Origin: Apostichopus japonicus
Taxonomy: Eukaryota > Echinodermata > Holothuroidea > Aspidochirotida > Stichopodidae
Length of the DNA stretch: 64,000 nucleotides
Direction: 5' to 3'
Assembly (NCBI RefSeq): GCF_037975245.1
Contig: NC_092562.1
Span: forward strand, 24,049,554-24,113,553
Every line of letters begins with the position of its first letter. Positions within the stretch are counted from its first letter, which is position 1. The position numbers and the translations under genes are program-made. Shown here in pieces: positions 1 to 10,668 of this stretch. The notes beneath the pieces were generated by a model, which had not been told where the DNA came from, made no database searches, and worked only from the letters and a program-made list of their open reading frames with translations.

Positions 1-300
1 AACAGAATCCACATCATCTCAGTCTGTTTTTTCATTATTCTATGCATATGACTATATTTCAATTGTGCTCCTTCACGCACAGGTCTCAATGTTCAGACTG
101 AAGTAGTACGGTGTTTATTGAAAGTGTTAATTGATTCTACCGCCATAGCTTATGTTTTAAACCAAATACGTAAGCACGCAGTACAAATGGACATGGTACT
201 TTAAGTACTAGTAATATTATTTTTATTGGAGATCTTCTTGAAATTAATATGGTTCATTAGTTTGCTGATTGCTCCTTTCTGTTTTGGATTTTATCTACAG
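1..300 (+). other. Intron upstream of first visible exon
   Basis: I see no coding exon here. The last bases form a polypyrimidine-rich acceptor (TTTTATCTACAG) for the EGF exon at 301. The receptor gene must begin to the left of the window. Confidence 0.6.
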
Positions 301-435
301 AATGCAGCGACGGCAAGTTTGGAGCTGATTGCAAACAGGACTGCCACTGTGCCGATGGGTCGGGTTGCGCCAGTGACACTGGTGTCTGCAGCAACGACAT
401 ATGTGCAGAGGGTTTCAAAGGTGTTAACTGTCAAG
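301..435 (+). CDS. Receptor gene exon: EGF-like domain
   Basis: This exon encodes one complete 8-cysteine EGF-like module of the laminin/MEGF/Tie kind, reading from CSDGKFGADC through DCHCADGSGC and VCSNDICAEG to VNCQ. Eight cysteines with glycines between them fit an extracellular disulphide-bonded domain. It is bounded by an acceptor ending at 300 and a GTAAT donor at 436. Its length of 135 bp is 2 + 44 codons + 1, so it is a symmetric phase 1-1 module, as are most domain exons of this gene. The continuous open frame across this stretch that starts with an ATG at 226 is in another frame and is not the protein. It is the first visible exon of the EGF/Ig/FN3 receptor; earlier exons with the signal peptide are outside the window. 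Confidence 0.85.
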
Positions 436-1570
436 GTAATTTGGGAGGCAGACCAAAACTGAAATAGGGTATAGGAACAGAAAATTTAAAGTTTTAAGAA
501 AAACCAAAAATGATAGCTGAAATATTTTGCCCAGTTTTTAGTTTGTTTGTTATTGGCCACACTTCAGGGGTCAGTAAGTGGTCAGAATTAGGGTTAACTG
601 ATGATTTGATCTGCTTGTCATTTAGATATTTTCAGGAGCAGTCGAATCGTTTCATTTTAAATGTTGTTATGTTATCTGGGCAAAATTTCTCCATCTTTTT
701 TTGCTTTTCTTTAATAATCAACATATTGGAGAGGGAAGAGGGAGGTGGCGGGGGGGGGGGGGGGGAGAGATACTCCCTTTTATTACAACATACTCCTATG
801 TCCCTGTTTACATTATTAAATTGTAGAATCTATATTTATATCTCAAAACAACAGCAGAGATAAAACTTATATTTCATTGATGAAAAGAGGAACATGTTTT
901 ATATGCATCCCGGTGAAATCCACCAAGCAGCAATTCCTACATAGTGCTATGGAGATTCTGATCATAATTGTCACAGTTTGTACAATAAAGTGAACTTGAA
1001 GCAAACATATATGATGTCATAGTTTGCACCACACTCGCAGCAAACTGTTCTGTTGACTTATTTTCCACTTGACATGCTGTGATCTGGTTTTGATATGGTT
1101 CAATCTTTACATTTGTTGATCTGTAGTTAACAATAAACCACCATAAGAATGTAGTCTGCAGTAATATTGAGATATACGTAGCTACATACCATAAGCAGAA
1201 AATTGGATGACTGTTCGTATTAAAGGAAAATATAACACAAAACTTGTCAGTGTACTTTTCTATGACATCACACCTGTTTGCTTCAAGTTCCCATTTGAGA
1301 GTACAAAATATGTCAGCAATGTTGTTATCTCAAAAACAGTACATAGGAACTGATTGCAAATTCCACCAGGATGCAAATATTAGAATGTGTTTCTCTTTCA
1401 TCTGTCTGTCAAAAATAAAATTTTCCTCTGGATTTAATTTTCACCTAAAGATATACATCTTATATTCTCCTGGTCACAATTTGTTTTGATTCAGATATGG
1501 TGTCTGTAGAAATGTGGTAAGTTGTCCTTGTGATAACACCTTGATTTTCTCTTTTTTTTCTTGCTCTCAG
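436..1570 (+). other. Intron 1 (EGF to EGF)
   Basis: Non-coding. A run of about 14 G follows a GA-rich stretch near 735-765. Otherwise AT-rich with no recognisable element. It ends with the acceptor TTGCTCTCAG at 1561-1570. Confidence 0.6.
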
Positions 1571-1717
1571 TTGAAAATCCATGTCATGTTGGTACTTACG
1601 GTGACCTTTGCACTCTACCCTGCTCCTGTACCTCAGGCGATAACTGTCAAGATGTGGAAGAGAATTGTAAGAGAGGTTGTGCGGAACCTTGGACTGGCCT
1701 AGCATGTGATATTAATA
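1571..1717 (+). CDS. Receptor gene exon: second EGF-like domain
   Basis: Read in the frame TT|GAA AAT CCA TGT, the exon gives ENPCHVGTYGDLC, then LPCSCTSGDNC, ENCKRGC and GLACDIN, again an 8-cysteine EGF-like repeat. It starts after the acceptor TTGCTCTCAG and ends at the donor GTATGT at 1718. At 147 bp (2 + 48 codons + 1) it is phase 1-1 and joins exon 301-435 in frame. Tandem EGF repeats of this type precede Ig and FN3 domains in Tie receptors and in some invertebrate receptor tyrosine phosphatases. A 7-kb intron containing a BEL/Pao element separates it from the Ig exon. Confidence 0.85.
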
Positions 1718-1837
1718 GTATGTCTTACGACTTATCACGTCGAAAACTACGATGTTATTATTTTGAATGTAACTGTGCGCCACTCAGACCGAGCCATGTA
1801 CTTACTGTACACGCATGATTGCATCATTCTTCAATCT

Positions 1838-2648
1838 AACTGTTGTGACCAAATTTGATTTCCAGTTTAGACTTTGCTCCTTCAATTGGTTTATAGCGCC
1901 CTCGTTTTTAGTGAGTGAAACTTAGATTTACTTCAGCCATCTTGTTTGGGCTGTTGCTGTTTTTCAGATGGTGTTTCGGCAGCCATGTGTATGCAATTTA
2001 AAGGTTTAGTTTACGGTTGTGAACTACAGTCAGGTTCTTACGTTTCGGTTCTTACGTGGAGGTGGGGAACTTGTTTCGGTGAGACGATATTTTGCAATTG
2101 TTTGTTGCAGGGGTATTCGTACATTTATTGGGCTTGGGTTTGTTTTAGGATTCTCGTTTAGCTTAGCTTCCCGGGGCTAGCCTTGGTGAACGTGTTTTTC
2201 AGTACTGTTGTATTAAGTGGGGGAATTGGAGGAGGCTTATCAAGTTTGTAGTTTCGACTTGGCTAGGGTTTATATCTAAGGTGATCTATTTCACACTGCA
2301 TATTTTTCAGGGATGTTGTTACGTGGTTTATGTTATGTTAGGTCTATGCAGTTTCTTGGGACTTTGGAAGTCCTCTAGAGTTAAAGGGGTAGTGTATTGA
2401 GAGATTAGTAGCAATTTTTTTTCTATGTCTTTTGCTTCATTTTTTACTCTCTTCAGTTAATCGCTACGCTGTCAAAGTAGATGATCGCTGTCAAAGTTGA
2501 TGATCGCTGTCAAAGTTGATGAGCGCTGTCAAAGTTGAGCGCATTACACAAACAATAGATCTCAAAATAATGCCTCCGAGTTTTCTTTTTTGAGCTAAGG
2601 ACCCAACATTCATTAACGAAACAACTCCAGTTGGAGAGCATTTGAGAG
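1838..2648 (+). other. Possible 5' LTR and leader of the BEL/Pao copy
   Basis: Non-coding stretch between the EGF exon and gag. It begins near a TG and is rich in G/T. It includes a short tandem repeat just before gag. There is no second copy in the window to prove LTR status, so the assignment rests on position only. Confidence 0.3.
2467..2541 (+). repeat. Four tandem copies of a 19-bp unit
   Basis: The unit CGCTGTCAAAGTTGATGAT repeats four times with single changes, directly upstream of gag. It may be part of the LTR or leader. Confidence 0.85.
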
Positions 2649-3407
2649 ATGGCGTCAAGACCAAGCAGAGACAAGACTCCAACGCCAAAGGGGCAGGAGT
2701 TCATGGAGGAGTTGAAGTTCAAGACCTTAGGGGGTGCTTGGAAGGATTTGAAGGCAGCATCAGAGGACATGAGATCTCTGATATCAGAAAATCCAACGAA
2801 TGCCAAAGAAATTTATGCTAAGTGGAAGGGGAAGTATGAGCTTTTTCTAACCATAAATGACGAGTATTCTGAAATACTAGATGAGGAATCAAAGGCCGAG
2901 CATAGAGATAAGTGGTATGATGAAAGGGACACTTACATCACAAATATAAAGGCAAAGATGGAAGATTGGTTTGCTTGCAAGTCTGAAGAGGTTAAGTCTA
3001 CACCTAAGGCTGCATCCAAAGCTGGATCTGAGTCATCAATTTGCAGCAAAACATCATCGATGAGACTGGCTGAAGTAACCAGGGAAAGGGAGTTAGTTGA
3101 AAGAACTAAGCTATTGCGAGAAAGACAAGCCTTGGAAAAGAAGCTTAAGTTATTAGAAATTAAGCTGCAGCATCAAGCCGAATCACATGAGATTGAAAGA
3201 AAACTAGCAGAGTCTAGAGGCAGAAGCCAGGTTTTGGAAGAAATTGAGGAAAACAGCCAATGTTTAGAAGACGAAGATTTAGAAGACGGCAGCATCGCTA
3301 GTAAACAGAATAGTAAAGTGTTTACAAAGGAGTGGGATGCTAGACCTAGGAAGACAGAAGTCCGACGACCGAGCAACATGAAGGCAAGGAACTTGGTAAA
3401 GTTCTAA
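2649..3407 (+). pseudogene. BEL/Pao gag, N-terminal part
   Basis: A 252-residue open stretch beginning MASRPSRDKTPTPKGQEF. It is charged and rich in Lys/Glu, with a long coiled-coil-like segment (LVERTKLLRERQALEKKLKL, residues about 155-175), as in the N-terminal gag of BEL/Pao elements. The frame ends at a stop at 3405-3407. The homology continues in another frame at once (MQKPKLEIKKFSGDCLTF near 3412-3468), so this copy carries a frameshift. It would form the structural shell of a retrotransposon particle if intact; in this copy it is not functional. Confidence 0.65.
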
Positions 3408-3410
3408 TTG

Positions 3411-4290
3411 AAATGCAGAAGCCTAAACTAGAGATTAAGAAGTTTAGCGGTGATTGCTTGACCTTTAATAAGTTCATGCGACAATTTAGGTCAAGAATTT
3501 AGGTGCTTTGCTCTAACGATCAGAAGAAGGCTTACTTGGAGCAGTACACCGTTGAGGAAGCTCATAAAATTGTGGTCGGCTTCTCATATCTGGATGCTGC
3601 TGTTGGGTATCCGGCTGCGATTAAGGAGCTGCAGCGACGATATGGAGATCCAGAAATTATTGCAAACACATATGTTAAAAGGGTGTTGAATTGGCCATCC
3701 ATTCGAGCGGATGACCCAAAGGCGTTAGATGAGTTGGCAGTGTTCCTGAAGGAGTGCGAGGCAGCCACAAGGTGTGTTGGAGGTTTGGGGGTACTGGAGT
3801 TTTCTGAGAACCTGAAACATATTCTTCAGGAGCTCCCATTCTACATGCACGACAGATGGAGAAGTATTGTGCAAGGTCTCCGCAAGAAGGGAAACAGAAT
3901 CAGCTTTAGCAATTTGGTTGACTTCATTCAGGCCGAGTCGATAAAGTTAAACGATCCAGTCTATGGCAGAATTAGTTTGGTGTCAGACAAGGGACGCAAA
4001 CTAGACCATGGAAGGGCCAAAATTGCTGCTGTGACTAATGTTGAAAACAAGCCAGTTAATTGCTGGAACTGCGATGAACCTCATCTCTTTGCCAACTGCC
4101 CAAAGTTCAAGGCTATGACAATGAATGAAAGAAAAGACAAAGTGCGTAACCTTAAGGTATGTTTCTAGTGCCTCAGAAAGGGACACATGTCAACTGGATG
4201 CCGTACAACGGGTGCTGGCTGTGACGTTTGTAAAGGAAACCATCACACCCTCTACATAATTTTGCAGATGCTTCGCAACAGCCTGCAAGT
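3411..4290 (+). pseudogene. BEL/Pao gag C-terminal part with zinc knuckle
   Basis: The main open part is 3503-4168. It contains the block typical of BEL/Pao gag (KKAYLEQYTVEEAHKIV, then ELQRRYGDPEIIANTYV) and then a CCHC-type knuckle region (CWNCDEPHLFANC). Stops break it near 3500 and at 4166-4168. The second stop falls inside the next knuckle: KVCF, stop, then CLRKGHMSTGC continues in the same frame. Nucleic-acid binding is the expected role of these knuckles. The homology fades near 4260-4290. Confidence 0.7.
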
Positions 4291-4313
4291 ATCACACGCA
4301 CGTCAAGTAGTGC

Positions 4314-4598
4314 TTGGCAGCAAATCAGACAGTTTGTGCCAATGCTACAAGTTCCAGTTGTTGCACCATGCCTATCATCCCAGTTATGGTGGCCAAGGGT
4401 TTCAGGTACGTTGAATGTTATGCATTCTTAGATCCTGGTAGTAATGAGTCGTTCTGCACAGAAGCTCTAGCGGATAAGCTAGAAGCTAGTGGTAGGAGCA
4501 CAGTACTTACAATCAAGTCGATGGGGCCTCCCTGTAGTGTACCTACCAGAGTTATATCCGACTTGAAGGTTGAAGTACTAAGTGGGGACGGAGTTTAA
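4314..4598 (+). pseudogene. BEL/Pao aspartic protease-like region
   Basis: The stretch CYAFLDPGSNESFCTEAL corresponds to the retropepsin-like domain of BEL/Pao pol, where LDPGS stands in place of the usual LDTGS-type active site. It is in a different frame from the gag part before it. A stop at 4596-4598 ends it, and the linker to reverse transcriptase (4599-4850, with VHSIDLLIGNN) also has breaks. Its role would be to process the polyprotein. Confidence 0.6.
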
Positions 4599-4996
4599 GT
4601 GAATCTGCCACAAGTATTCACCAAGTCCAGTTTGCCTGTAGAAGAGTGGCATATTCCAAATGAAAGGGACATTACAGCATGGGATCATTTGAGGGACGTA
4701 GAACTGCCTAGCCTGAGCAATGTCCACAGTATTGATTTGTTGATTGGTAATAATGTACCAGCCGCATATGCTCCAAGTGGGGTCAAGACAGGCACATTGG
4801 GTAGTCCATATGCCACCAAGACCCATCTAGAGGGGTTGCGTGGGGAGTGAAGCGTAAAAGTACTGGAGCGATCTCGAGTAACTTCATCCAGGCTGACAGC
4901 AACTTGGAGAATATGTTCAGAGAAAGCCTGAATCATGATTTCCCTGAGAAGGCTGTTGAGGATAAGTAGGAGTGGTCGTGGGAAGATAAGCAGTTT

Positions 4997-6250
4997 ATGG
5001 AGCAGATGGAAAGTTCTTGCAAAATGATCAATGGGCATTATCAAGTAAATCTTCCACTACGGCATCAACAGGATAAGTTGCCTAATAACAAGCAAATGGC
5101 GATGAAGCGTCTGAAGAGTCTGGGCAGTAAAATGGAGAAGCTGCCCGAGTTTGAGGCAGATTATGTCACCTGTATGGAAGATGTGATTAGCAAAGGGTAT
5201 GCCGAAAGGGTTCCTGAAAGTCAACCAGCCGAAAGGAAGGAGTGGTATATTCCTCATCATGGGGTGTACCATCCAAGGAAACCAGTCAAAATAAGGGTGG
5301 TGTTTGATTGCGGTGCTAAATATGGAGGAGTATCTTTAAATGATGTTTTACTTCCAGGGCCCAACCTGATAAACAGCCTCCAGGGCTTACTAATGAGATT
5401 TAGAAAGTATCCTGTGGCCTTCTCCAGTGATATCGAATGCATATTTTACCAGGTGAAGGTGCCAGAAAGCCAACGAGATCTATTAAGATTTCTTTGGTGG
5501 CCAAATGGAGACAGGAATCAAATGCCACAGGCTTATCGAATGGGAGTTTATTTGTTTGGAGCTGTGTCTGCCCCATCATGTGCCATCTATAGTCTAGGGA
5601 GAGCTGGCACAGATAACATACGCGGAGTTAGTTCGCATGCAGTGACCACACTGCATAACAACTTCTACATGGATGATGGGCTGAAATCAGTAGAATCTGT
5701 CAAAGATGCCATTAAGCTGGTTAATGAGTTAAAGTCTTTGTGTGAAGGAGGAGGCTTCAATCTGACCAAATGGTCCAGCAATAGGAGAGAAGTCTTGCGA
5801 GAGATTCCCTTGGAAGACAGGGCTAAAGAGTTGAAGGATCTAGATTTGGAATCCTCTCAACTTCCCACAGAAAGAACTTTGGGAGTGTTGTGGAATGCAG
5901 AGACAGATGTCTTCCAGTTTAAGAGCAGGATCAAGGAGGTTAAGGCTACAAGGAGAACAATTCTCTCAGTGGTCAGCTCAATTTATGATCCCTTGGGATT
6001 CATAGCTCCACTGCTAGTTCCAGCAAAGTCCATACTGCAAGAGACCTGTAAGCTGGAAGTTGTTTGGGATGACGAACCAGGAGAAGAGGTGCTTAAGAAA
6101 TGGGAGCTATGGAAGACAAACATCCAAGATTTGGAAGGAGTTAACATTCCCCGATGTTATGTACCAGAACAATTTGGCAAGGTAACATCCAGAGACCTAC
6201 ACGTTTTTGCTGATGCCAGTGAGATGTGTAATATATCTAAGGCAGACTAA
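4997..6250 (+). pseudogene. BEL/Pao reverse transcriptase
   Basis: A 417-residue open stretch with the expected blocks: LPEFEADYVTCMEDVISKGY, the VVFDCGAKYGGVSLNDVLLP region, FSSDIECIFYQVKVPE (carrying one catalytic Asp), and the FYMDDG catalytic box near residue 225. It then runs into the connection domain (SVVSSIYDPLGFIAPLLVPA). The BEL/Pao signature YDPLGF is clear. It stops at 6250 shortly after DLHVFADASE, the start of RNase H, because of a frameshift. It copies element RNA into DNA in intact members of the family. Confidence 0.85.
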
Positions 6251-6470
6251 TTGCGTTGGTGACCTACACTGTTCTTTCGTGTTTGCAAAGGCAAGGGTAG
6301 CCCCTCTGAAGAAAATAACCATTCCAAGGCTAGAGCTCACTGCTGCTACTTTGGCTGTGAGAATGGCTGCTATTGTGCAGAGGGAGATAGACTTAAAGAT
6401 CGACAGGGTTCTATACTGGACAGACAGTACAGCCGTACTGAGATATATCTCTAATGATAAAGCAAGGTAG
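6207..6470 (+). pseudogene. BEL/Pao RNase H region
   Basis: The frame continues RNase H after the break near 6240: RVAPLKKITIPRLELTAATL and VLYWTDSTAVLRYISND are typical of the RNase H domain of BEL/Pao pol. An in-frame TAG at 6468-6470 interrupts it; the reading resumes in the same frame at HTFVANRIQVI. Confidence 0.75.
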
Positions 6471-7040
6471 CATACCTTTGTGGCAAATCGCATTCAGGTC
6501 ATCAGAGAAGCGTCCACTCCATCCCAGTGGCACCATGTGGCTACCAAGATGAACCCAGCCGACCTAGCGTCTAGAGGTGTTAAGACGACAAGCATATTTA
6601 ACAACAGTATTTGGTTTGGTGGACCACACTTCTTAGGGAAGAAAGAATCAGAGTGGCCAAAACAGATAATTGCTAGGAGCATGGAAGAAGGTGATCCAGA
6701 AGTGAAGGTGAGCTGCGCATCTCCGAGGTGCGAAGAGCCTACCGTTACAGATGTCTTAGTGACGAGGATATCCAATTGGTTGACTTTAAGGAGAGTAATG
6801 GCTGGGGTTTGCTTGGCAACGAAGAAGTTCTTGAAATTGATTGGTAGATCAACAGGAGAATTTGAAGGTGTTCAACGATTGACTCCTAAACTGTTAGATG
6901 AAAGTGAAGCAACCATTGTAAAGGATGCTCAAAGAAAGGTGTACTCAGAGGAGGTAGAAGCTTTGTCAAATGGGAATGCTGTGGCTAGAGGAAGTCCTCT
7001 GTTTAAGTATTCTCCTATGCTAACTAACAACACTAACTAA
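6471..7040 (+). pseudogene. End of RNase H and start of integrase region, truncated
   Basis: Reading resumes with FVANRIQVIREAS and WHHVATKMNPADLASRG, a hallmark of the segment between RNase H and integrase in BEL/Pao elements. It goes on to a weaker integrase N-terminal region (LLDESEATIVKDAQRKVY). The homology ends near 7020 at FKYSPML. The zinc-binding and DDE core of the integrase are absent, so the copy is cut off at its 3' side. Confidence 0.7.
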
Positions 7041-7667
7041 CAGTTATTTTTGATTACAAAGTTTTGTATCCCACAAACTGAATGATTATTGTTTTTTGTT
7101 TTTTTAAATTTCCAAGCCTATCACTGGTTTTTACTGGCTATGAGTTCAACATTCATGGTGTAATTGTGAAGAGAGTAAGCAAAGAATAAGACTTTTTTGT
7201 TGGTTACTTTATTTTCACCAAATGATAGTAGTTGATTTGAGTATTTGTTCAACACACGTTATTCTAGCTTTAAGACAATATTTAGGGTTGGATTCGAGCC
7301 AGTGGCGAGTCAATGCAGAATTATTTGTATGATTGATCGATACCATCCAAAAGAGAAAAAAAAAGTTGTAACTTTCCTTTTAACTGAACGATGTATGCTT
7401 GTGTCAGAAAGATTATGAAATTAGAACCACAACTTAGCAACAATATATCTCAATTTGAATGCTCATGTTTTGCATATGTTGCGAATCTGTCGTCTGAACA
7501 CAAAATATGTCCCAAAAGTAATGCTTTCTTTTCATTTATTGCTTCCTGATCTGAAAACTGCTGTTGCCATTAGTTTATTATATTGCTTCTGATTTCGTTT
7601 TCCCCCCTTTCTCCTGAATGTGTTGCAATAATTCTCAGGTATATTTGAAGGGTTTGGTTAAAGAAGT
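7041..7667 (+). other. Intron sequence after the BEL/Pao remnant
   Basis: AT-rich. I see no gene, LTR copy or clear repeat here. Confidence 0.5.
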
Positions 7668-8072
7668 GAAGTCAGTGTGTAATACACTAGGATCATTGTT
7701 TAGTGCGAAAATAACACTAGGATCATTGGTTAGTATGTAACTACACTAAGATCATTGTTTAGTGTGTAAATGCACTAGGATCATTTGTAAGTATTAATAC
7801 AATTGGATCATTGTTTAGTGTGTAAATACACTAGAATCATTGTTTAGTGTGTATGTACACTAGGATCATTTGTTAGTGTGTATTTACACTAGGATCATTT
7901 GTTAGTGTGTATGTACACTAGTATCATCGGTTAGTGTGTATATACACTAGGATCATTGGGTAGTGTGTAAATTACACTAGGATCACGGTTAGTGTGTAAA
8001 TACACTCGGATCTTTGGTTAGTGTGTAAATACATTAGGATAATTGTCTAGTGTGTATATACACTAGGATCAA
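7668..8072 (+). repeat. Minisatellite, about 29-32 bp unit with internal palindrome
   Basis: About 12-13 copies of a unit close to TTAGTGTGTAAATACACTA + GGATCATTGG. Each copy carries the inverted repeat TAGTGTGT / ACACACTA-like arms around an AT centre, so each could form a small hairpin. Copies differ by point changes and short indels. It lies in the intron before the Ig exon. Confidence 0.85.
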
Positions 8073-8159
8073 TGAAATGCTATAGTTTGTCCTGAGAGTT
8101 CTCATCTTTAGTTAAATGTGTTTTTCCATGTAATTGGTTAAATACATAAATTGTCCATC

Positions 8160-8512
8160 ACATGTGTGGTGGGCAGTGCATTCGTGTGTGGTGGGCAGAG
8201 ATTCGTGTGTGATGGGCATTGAGTCGTGTGTGCATGGTGGGCAGTGATTCATGTGTGATGGGCAATTGAGTTGTGTGTGCATGGTGGGCAGTGATTCAAG
8301 TATGCATTGTGGGCAGTGATTCCAGGCGCGAAAGGCGCAACCGCCCCCCCCCCTTGGGCAATTTTTGTGTTTATATAAATATATTTATATATATATTGAG
8401 TTGTGTGTGCATGGTGGGCAGTGATTCAAGCATGCATTGTGGGCAGTGATTCCAGGCGCGAAAGGCGCAACCGCCCCCCCCCCCTTGGGCAATTTTTGTG
8501 TTTATATGTATA
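8160..8512 (+). repeat. Nested tandem repeats ending in two copies of a 120-bp unit
   Basis: First come short copies around GTGGGCAGTGATTCGTGTGTG. Then a unit of roughly 120 bp appears twice (about 8270-8395 and 8399-8512), each with GGCGCGAAAGGCGCAACCG, a run of C and TTGGGCAATTTTTGTG. The second copy leads into the TA-rich tract. Confidence 0.8.
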
Positions 8513-8514
8513 TT

Positions 8515-8606
8515 TATATATATATATATATATACATAAATATATATATATATATAGTTAAATATATATATAGTTATATATATATATATATATATATATA
8601 TCTATC

Positions 8607-8644
<38 letters not shown>

Positions 8645-8660
8645 TATATGTATATAATCT
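8515..8660. repeat. (TA)n microsatellite
   Basis: Almost pure alternating TA with a few interruptions, ending about 30 bp before the splice acceptor of the Ig exon. Confidence 0.95.
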
Positions 8661-8692
8661 TTATATTAATCATTCCTTTGTTTCAACTACAG

Positions 8693-8971
8693 CTGGGCCA
8701 GGAAAGATTGAGCTTATAGACTTTGTGAAAGTTAATGAAGGTATTAGCACCACAATAACGTGTACAGCAATCAGAAATCCTATACTGGAAAGCCAAGACT
8801 TAATCCTCACCTTCGATGGTGCTGATGTTCCTGATGCACTATCAGTGGTTCCTGATGACAGAGAATACAGGCTCACAAGCTCATGGGAGGAGGTTTTAGT
8901 GGAACCTGTCACGATCGAATGCTCCATTCGTGGTATAGATGTTAAGCGAGAGCTCAGTATTGTCCCATATG
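8693..8971 (+). CDS. Receptor gene exon: Ig-like domain
   Basis: Ninety-two residues between acceptor TTTCAACTACAG and donor GTAAGC. The protein starts [16 protein letters not shown]. The first Ig cysteine is in STTITCTA and the partner in EPVTIECSI, with [10 protein letters not shown] between them and the C-terminal strand KRELSIVPY. One Ig-like fold per exon, phase 1-1 (2 + 92 codons + 1). The longer open frame that starts in the repeats at 8437 is only read-through from the intron. The EGF-Ig-FN3 order is shared by Tie receptors and by some invertebrate receptor tyrosine phosphatases. Confidence 0.85.
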
Positions 8972-9629
8972 GTAAGCCAGTCGTCAGTTTAATATATGAG
9001 TTGATTTCATGCATAATTCATTGACTGTTTTACCAATATTAATCTTGACTGAAACGAACATGAAAGAGACACGAGGGGGGGGGGGTAAGGGATGCTGCAA
9101 AGGGGTCACTGTGGGTTGCGAGTCACAGGAGAACGGCCCTTCCTTTACAATGGTATGACCAAGTTGTACCATATTGCTTTGTAACTGCATGCCCGAGATC
9201 TTTTTAGATCTGGTTACAGAATCAATGCTTTGCCAATTTTTTTCTGATCACTCTACTCCCCCTTAAAATAATTCAAAAGCATTTAGGTTCCCCTGTAGCT
9301 ATGATTAATTCACATATCGTCTTGCAGTCGTCCACATTGGTTGATTTCCAAATTGGAAGCAAATTTATTAGAAATGGCCAGCTAGAAGTACATTGATAAT
9401 GTAAACATTCTCGATGTTTAATTGCTGGACTGCTTCATTCAGTTGACCTGATTTTGTTAGAATTTAACCGTTTTGGTAAAATGTTTACATTGATATTTTT
9501 CATACTAGTTGGATTGGGTGTTATTCTTGGGTGAAGCTTTACCATATTGTATAAATATAATCCCATTTTTCCTGGACTCCATGAAGTCATGCACGGTCAT
9601 GCTTTTTCATGTCTCTCGTACACTCCCAG
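8972..9629 (+). other. Intron between Ig and first FN3 exon
   Basis: Contains a short G run (about 9075-9086) and ends in the acceptor ACACTCCCAG. I see nothing else. Confidence 0.6.
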
Positions 9630-9944
9630 AGTCGCCAAATTTTGCGTCGAATGAGGATGTGTTACTGTCCTCGAAGGTTACCCCGACGACCATAGAACTT
9701 TCTTGGAGAGCATGGAATGAAGATACTGATCATGGAGAAGGCCCAGTTGGGAACTACTTGTTGGGAATAAAACTTGGAGAAGATGGATGGGAGAATGAAC
9801 TGTTGTCAAATTCAACACTTTCTTATCAGTTTGAAGATCGTTTGCCCGATACTGCTTATATAATTATGATTTCTGTTGACAGGGAAGGTTTAGGTGGAAT
9901 GGGCAGATGGACAACCTTGACAAACATTACCACACCCTGCGGAG
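9630..9944 (+). CDS. Receptor gene exon: FN3 domain 1
   Basis: A whole FN3 domain in one exon: SPNFASNEDVLLSSKV, then TTIELSWRAWNEDTDHGEGP with the conserved Trp of strand B, VGNYLLGIKLGEDGW, and the Leu/Tyr pattern of the E-F region (RLPDTAYIIMISVDREG). It closes with TNITTPCGG. Borders: acceptor ending at 9629, donor GTAATA at 9945. Length 315 bp, phase 1-1. FN3 repeats form the extracellular stalk and often bind other cell-surface proteins. Confidence 0.85.
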
Positions 9945-10287
9945 GTAATAAAATTGTCAATATCCATTAGCCTGAATAATCTTCAAGCAAAACCGAGGGT
10001 TTTGCAATATATGTGTTATTAATCGTTTGTTCAGAGATGACGCTAGATTCACTGTATGCATTTGTTACACTTCTGTTCATACATGCCTGCTATATCCAGA
10101 TTGGTACTCGTTGTGAAGAATACAAGTGAGAAACTTATAGCTTGTAAGATTTACCTAAAATATTTATATGATAAGTTAATAAACAGTCATGTAAAAGCAA
10201 AGGTTGTGATGTGCTCCTGAATTAAGCTCTGAAATGGGTCATAAGTAAATGGTGTTAATTATCTCTCTTTATCACTCTTTGTTTTAG

Positions 10288-10352
10288 TGCCAGCGGCTCC
10301 CACATTGGACCTTTTGTCAAGTACTTCAAGAGGTGCCACTTTTGCAGTGCAG
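10288..10352 (+). CDS. Receptor gene exon: FN3 domain 2, first part
   Basis: A 65-bp exon after the acceptor CTTTGTTTTAG. It reads PAAPTLDLLSSTSRGATFAV + Q, the first strands of an FN3 domain, and ends in phase 0 at the donor GTTAGT. The rest of the domain is at 12056-12284, also phase 0. The small size makes it easy to miss. Confidence 0.75.
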
Positions 10353-10551
10353 GTTAGTCGACGATATTTTTCGGTGACTTTATTTCTTCATACGTTTGTC
10401 TGGAATGATGTAATCCATACATGAAAATGATTCTAGATACTGAGTTAATAAATATAATTTTACAACAATGGGACATAGAAATATTTTCATGTTTGAATCG
10501 AACATGAAACTTTGCATTGTTATATCAAAAAGCATGATGTGGCTTCTGACT

Positions 10552-10668
10552 GACATCTGTCCCCCATCTCCCCACCCCCCAAAAATAGTGGTCTTCCCCC
10601 ATCTCCCCACCCCCCAAATAGTGGTCTGTCCCCCCATCTCCCCACCTCCAAGAAAAATATAGTGGTCG
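10552..10668. repeat. Three tandem copies of a C-rich unit of about 40 bp
   Basis: CCCCATCTCCCCACC followed by an A-rich spacer and TAGTGGTC, three times. Intronic. Confidence 0.85.

Larger units (their letters stand above)
1838..7040 (+). mobile_element. Decayed BEL/Pao-type LTR retrotransposon
   Basis: Plus-strand remnants in order are gag, CCHC zinc knuckles, aspartic protease-like region, reverse transcriptase, RNase H and the start of the integrase region. This order and the sequence style are those of BEL/Pao elements. It sits in the intron between the EGF and Ig exons, in the same direction as the gene. The copy has several frameshifts and stop codons and breaks off near 7020-7040, before the catalytic integrase core, and no 3' LTR was seen. 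The left limit is a guess: a TGTTGTGACC start near 1838, about 800 bp before gag, would suit a 5' LTR plus leader. Confidence 0.75.

Noticed and set aside
510-863. 117-residue frame near the left edge
   Set aside because: It crosses a G run and GA-rich DNA within an intron and shows no domain or splice support.
4685-5044. 119-residue minus-strand frame across the BEL/Pao linker
   Set aside because: Shadow of the degenerate plus-strand pol sequence.
8437-8692. N-terminal extension of the Ig frame through the TA tract
   Set aside because: Pure microsatellite translation upstream of a strong splice acceptor at 8692.
8670-9014. 114-residue minus-strand open frame
   Set aside because: It is the antisense shadow of the Ig exon, which has a clear domain and splice sites on the plus strand.
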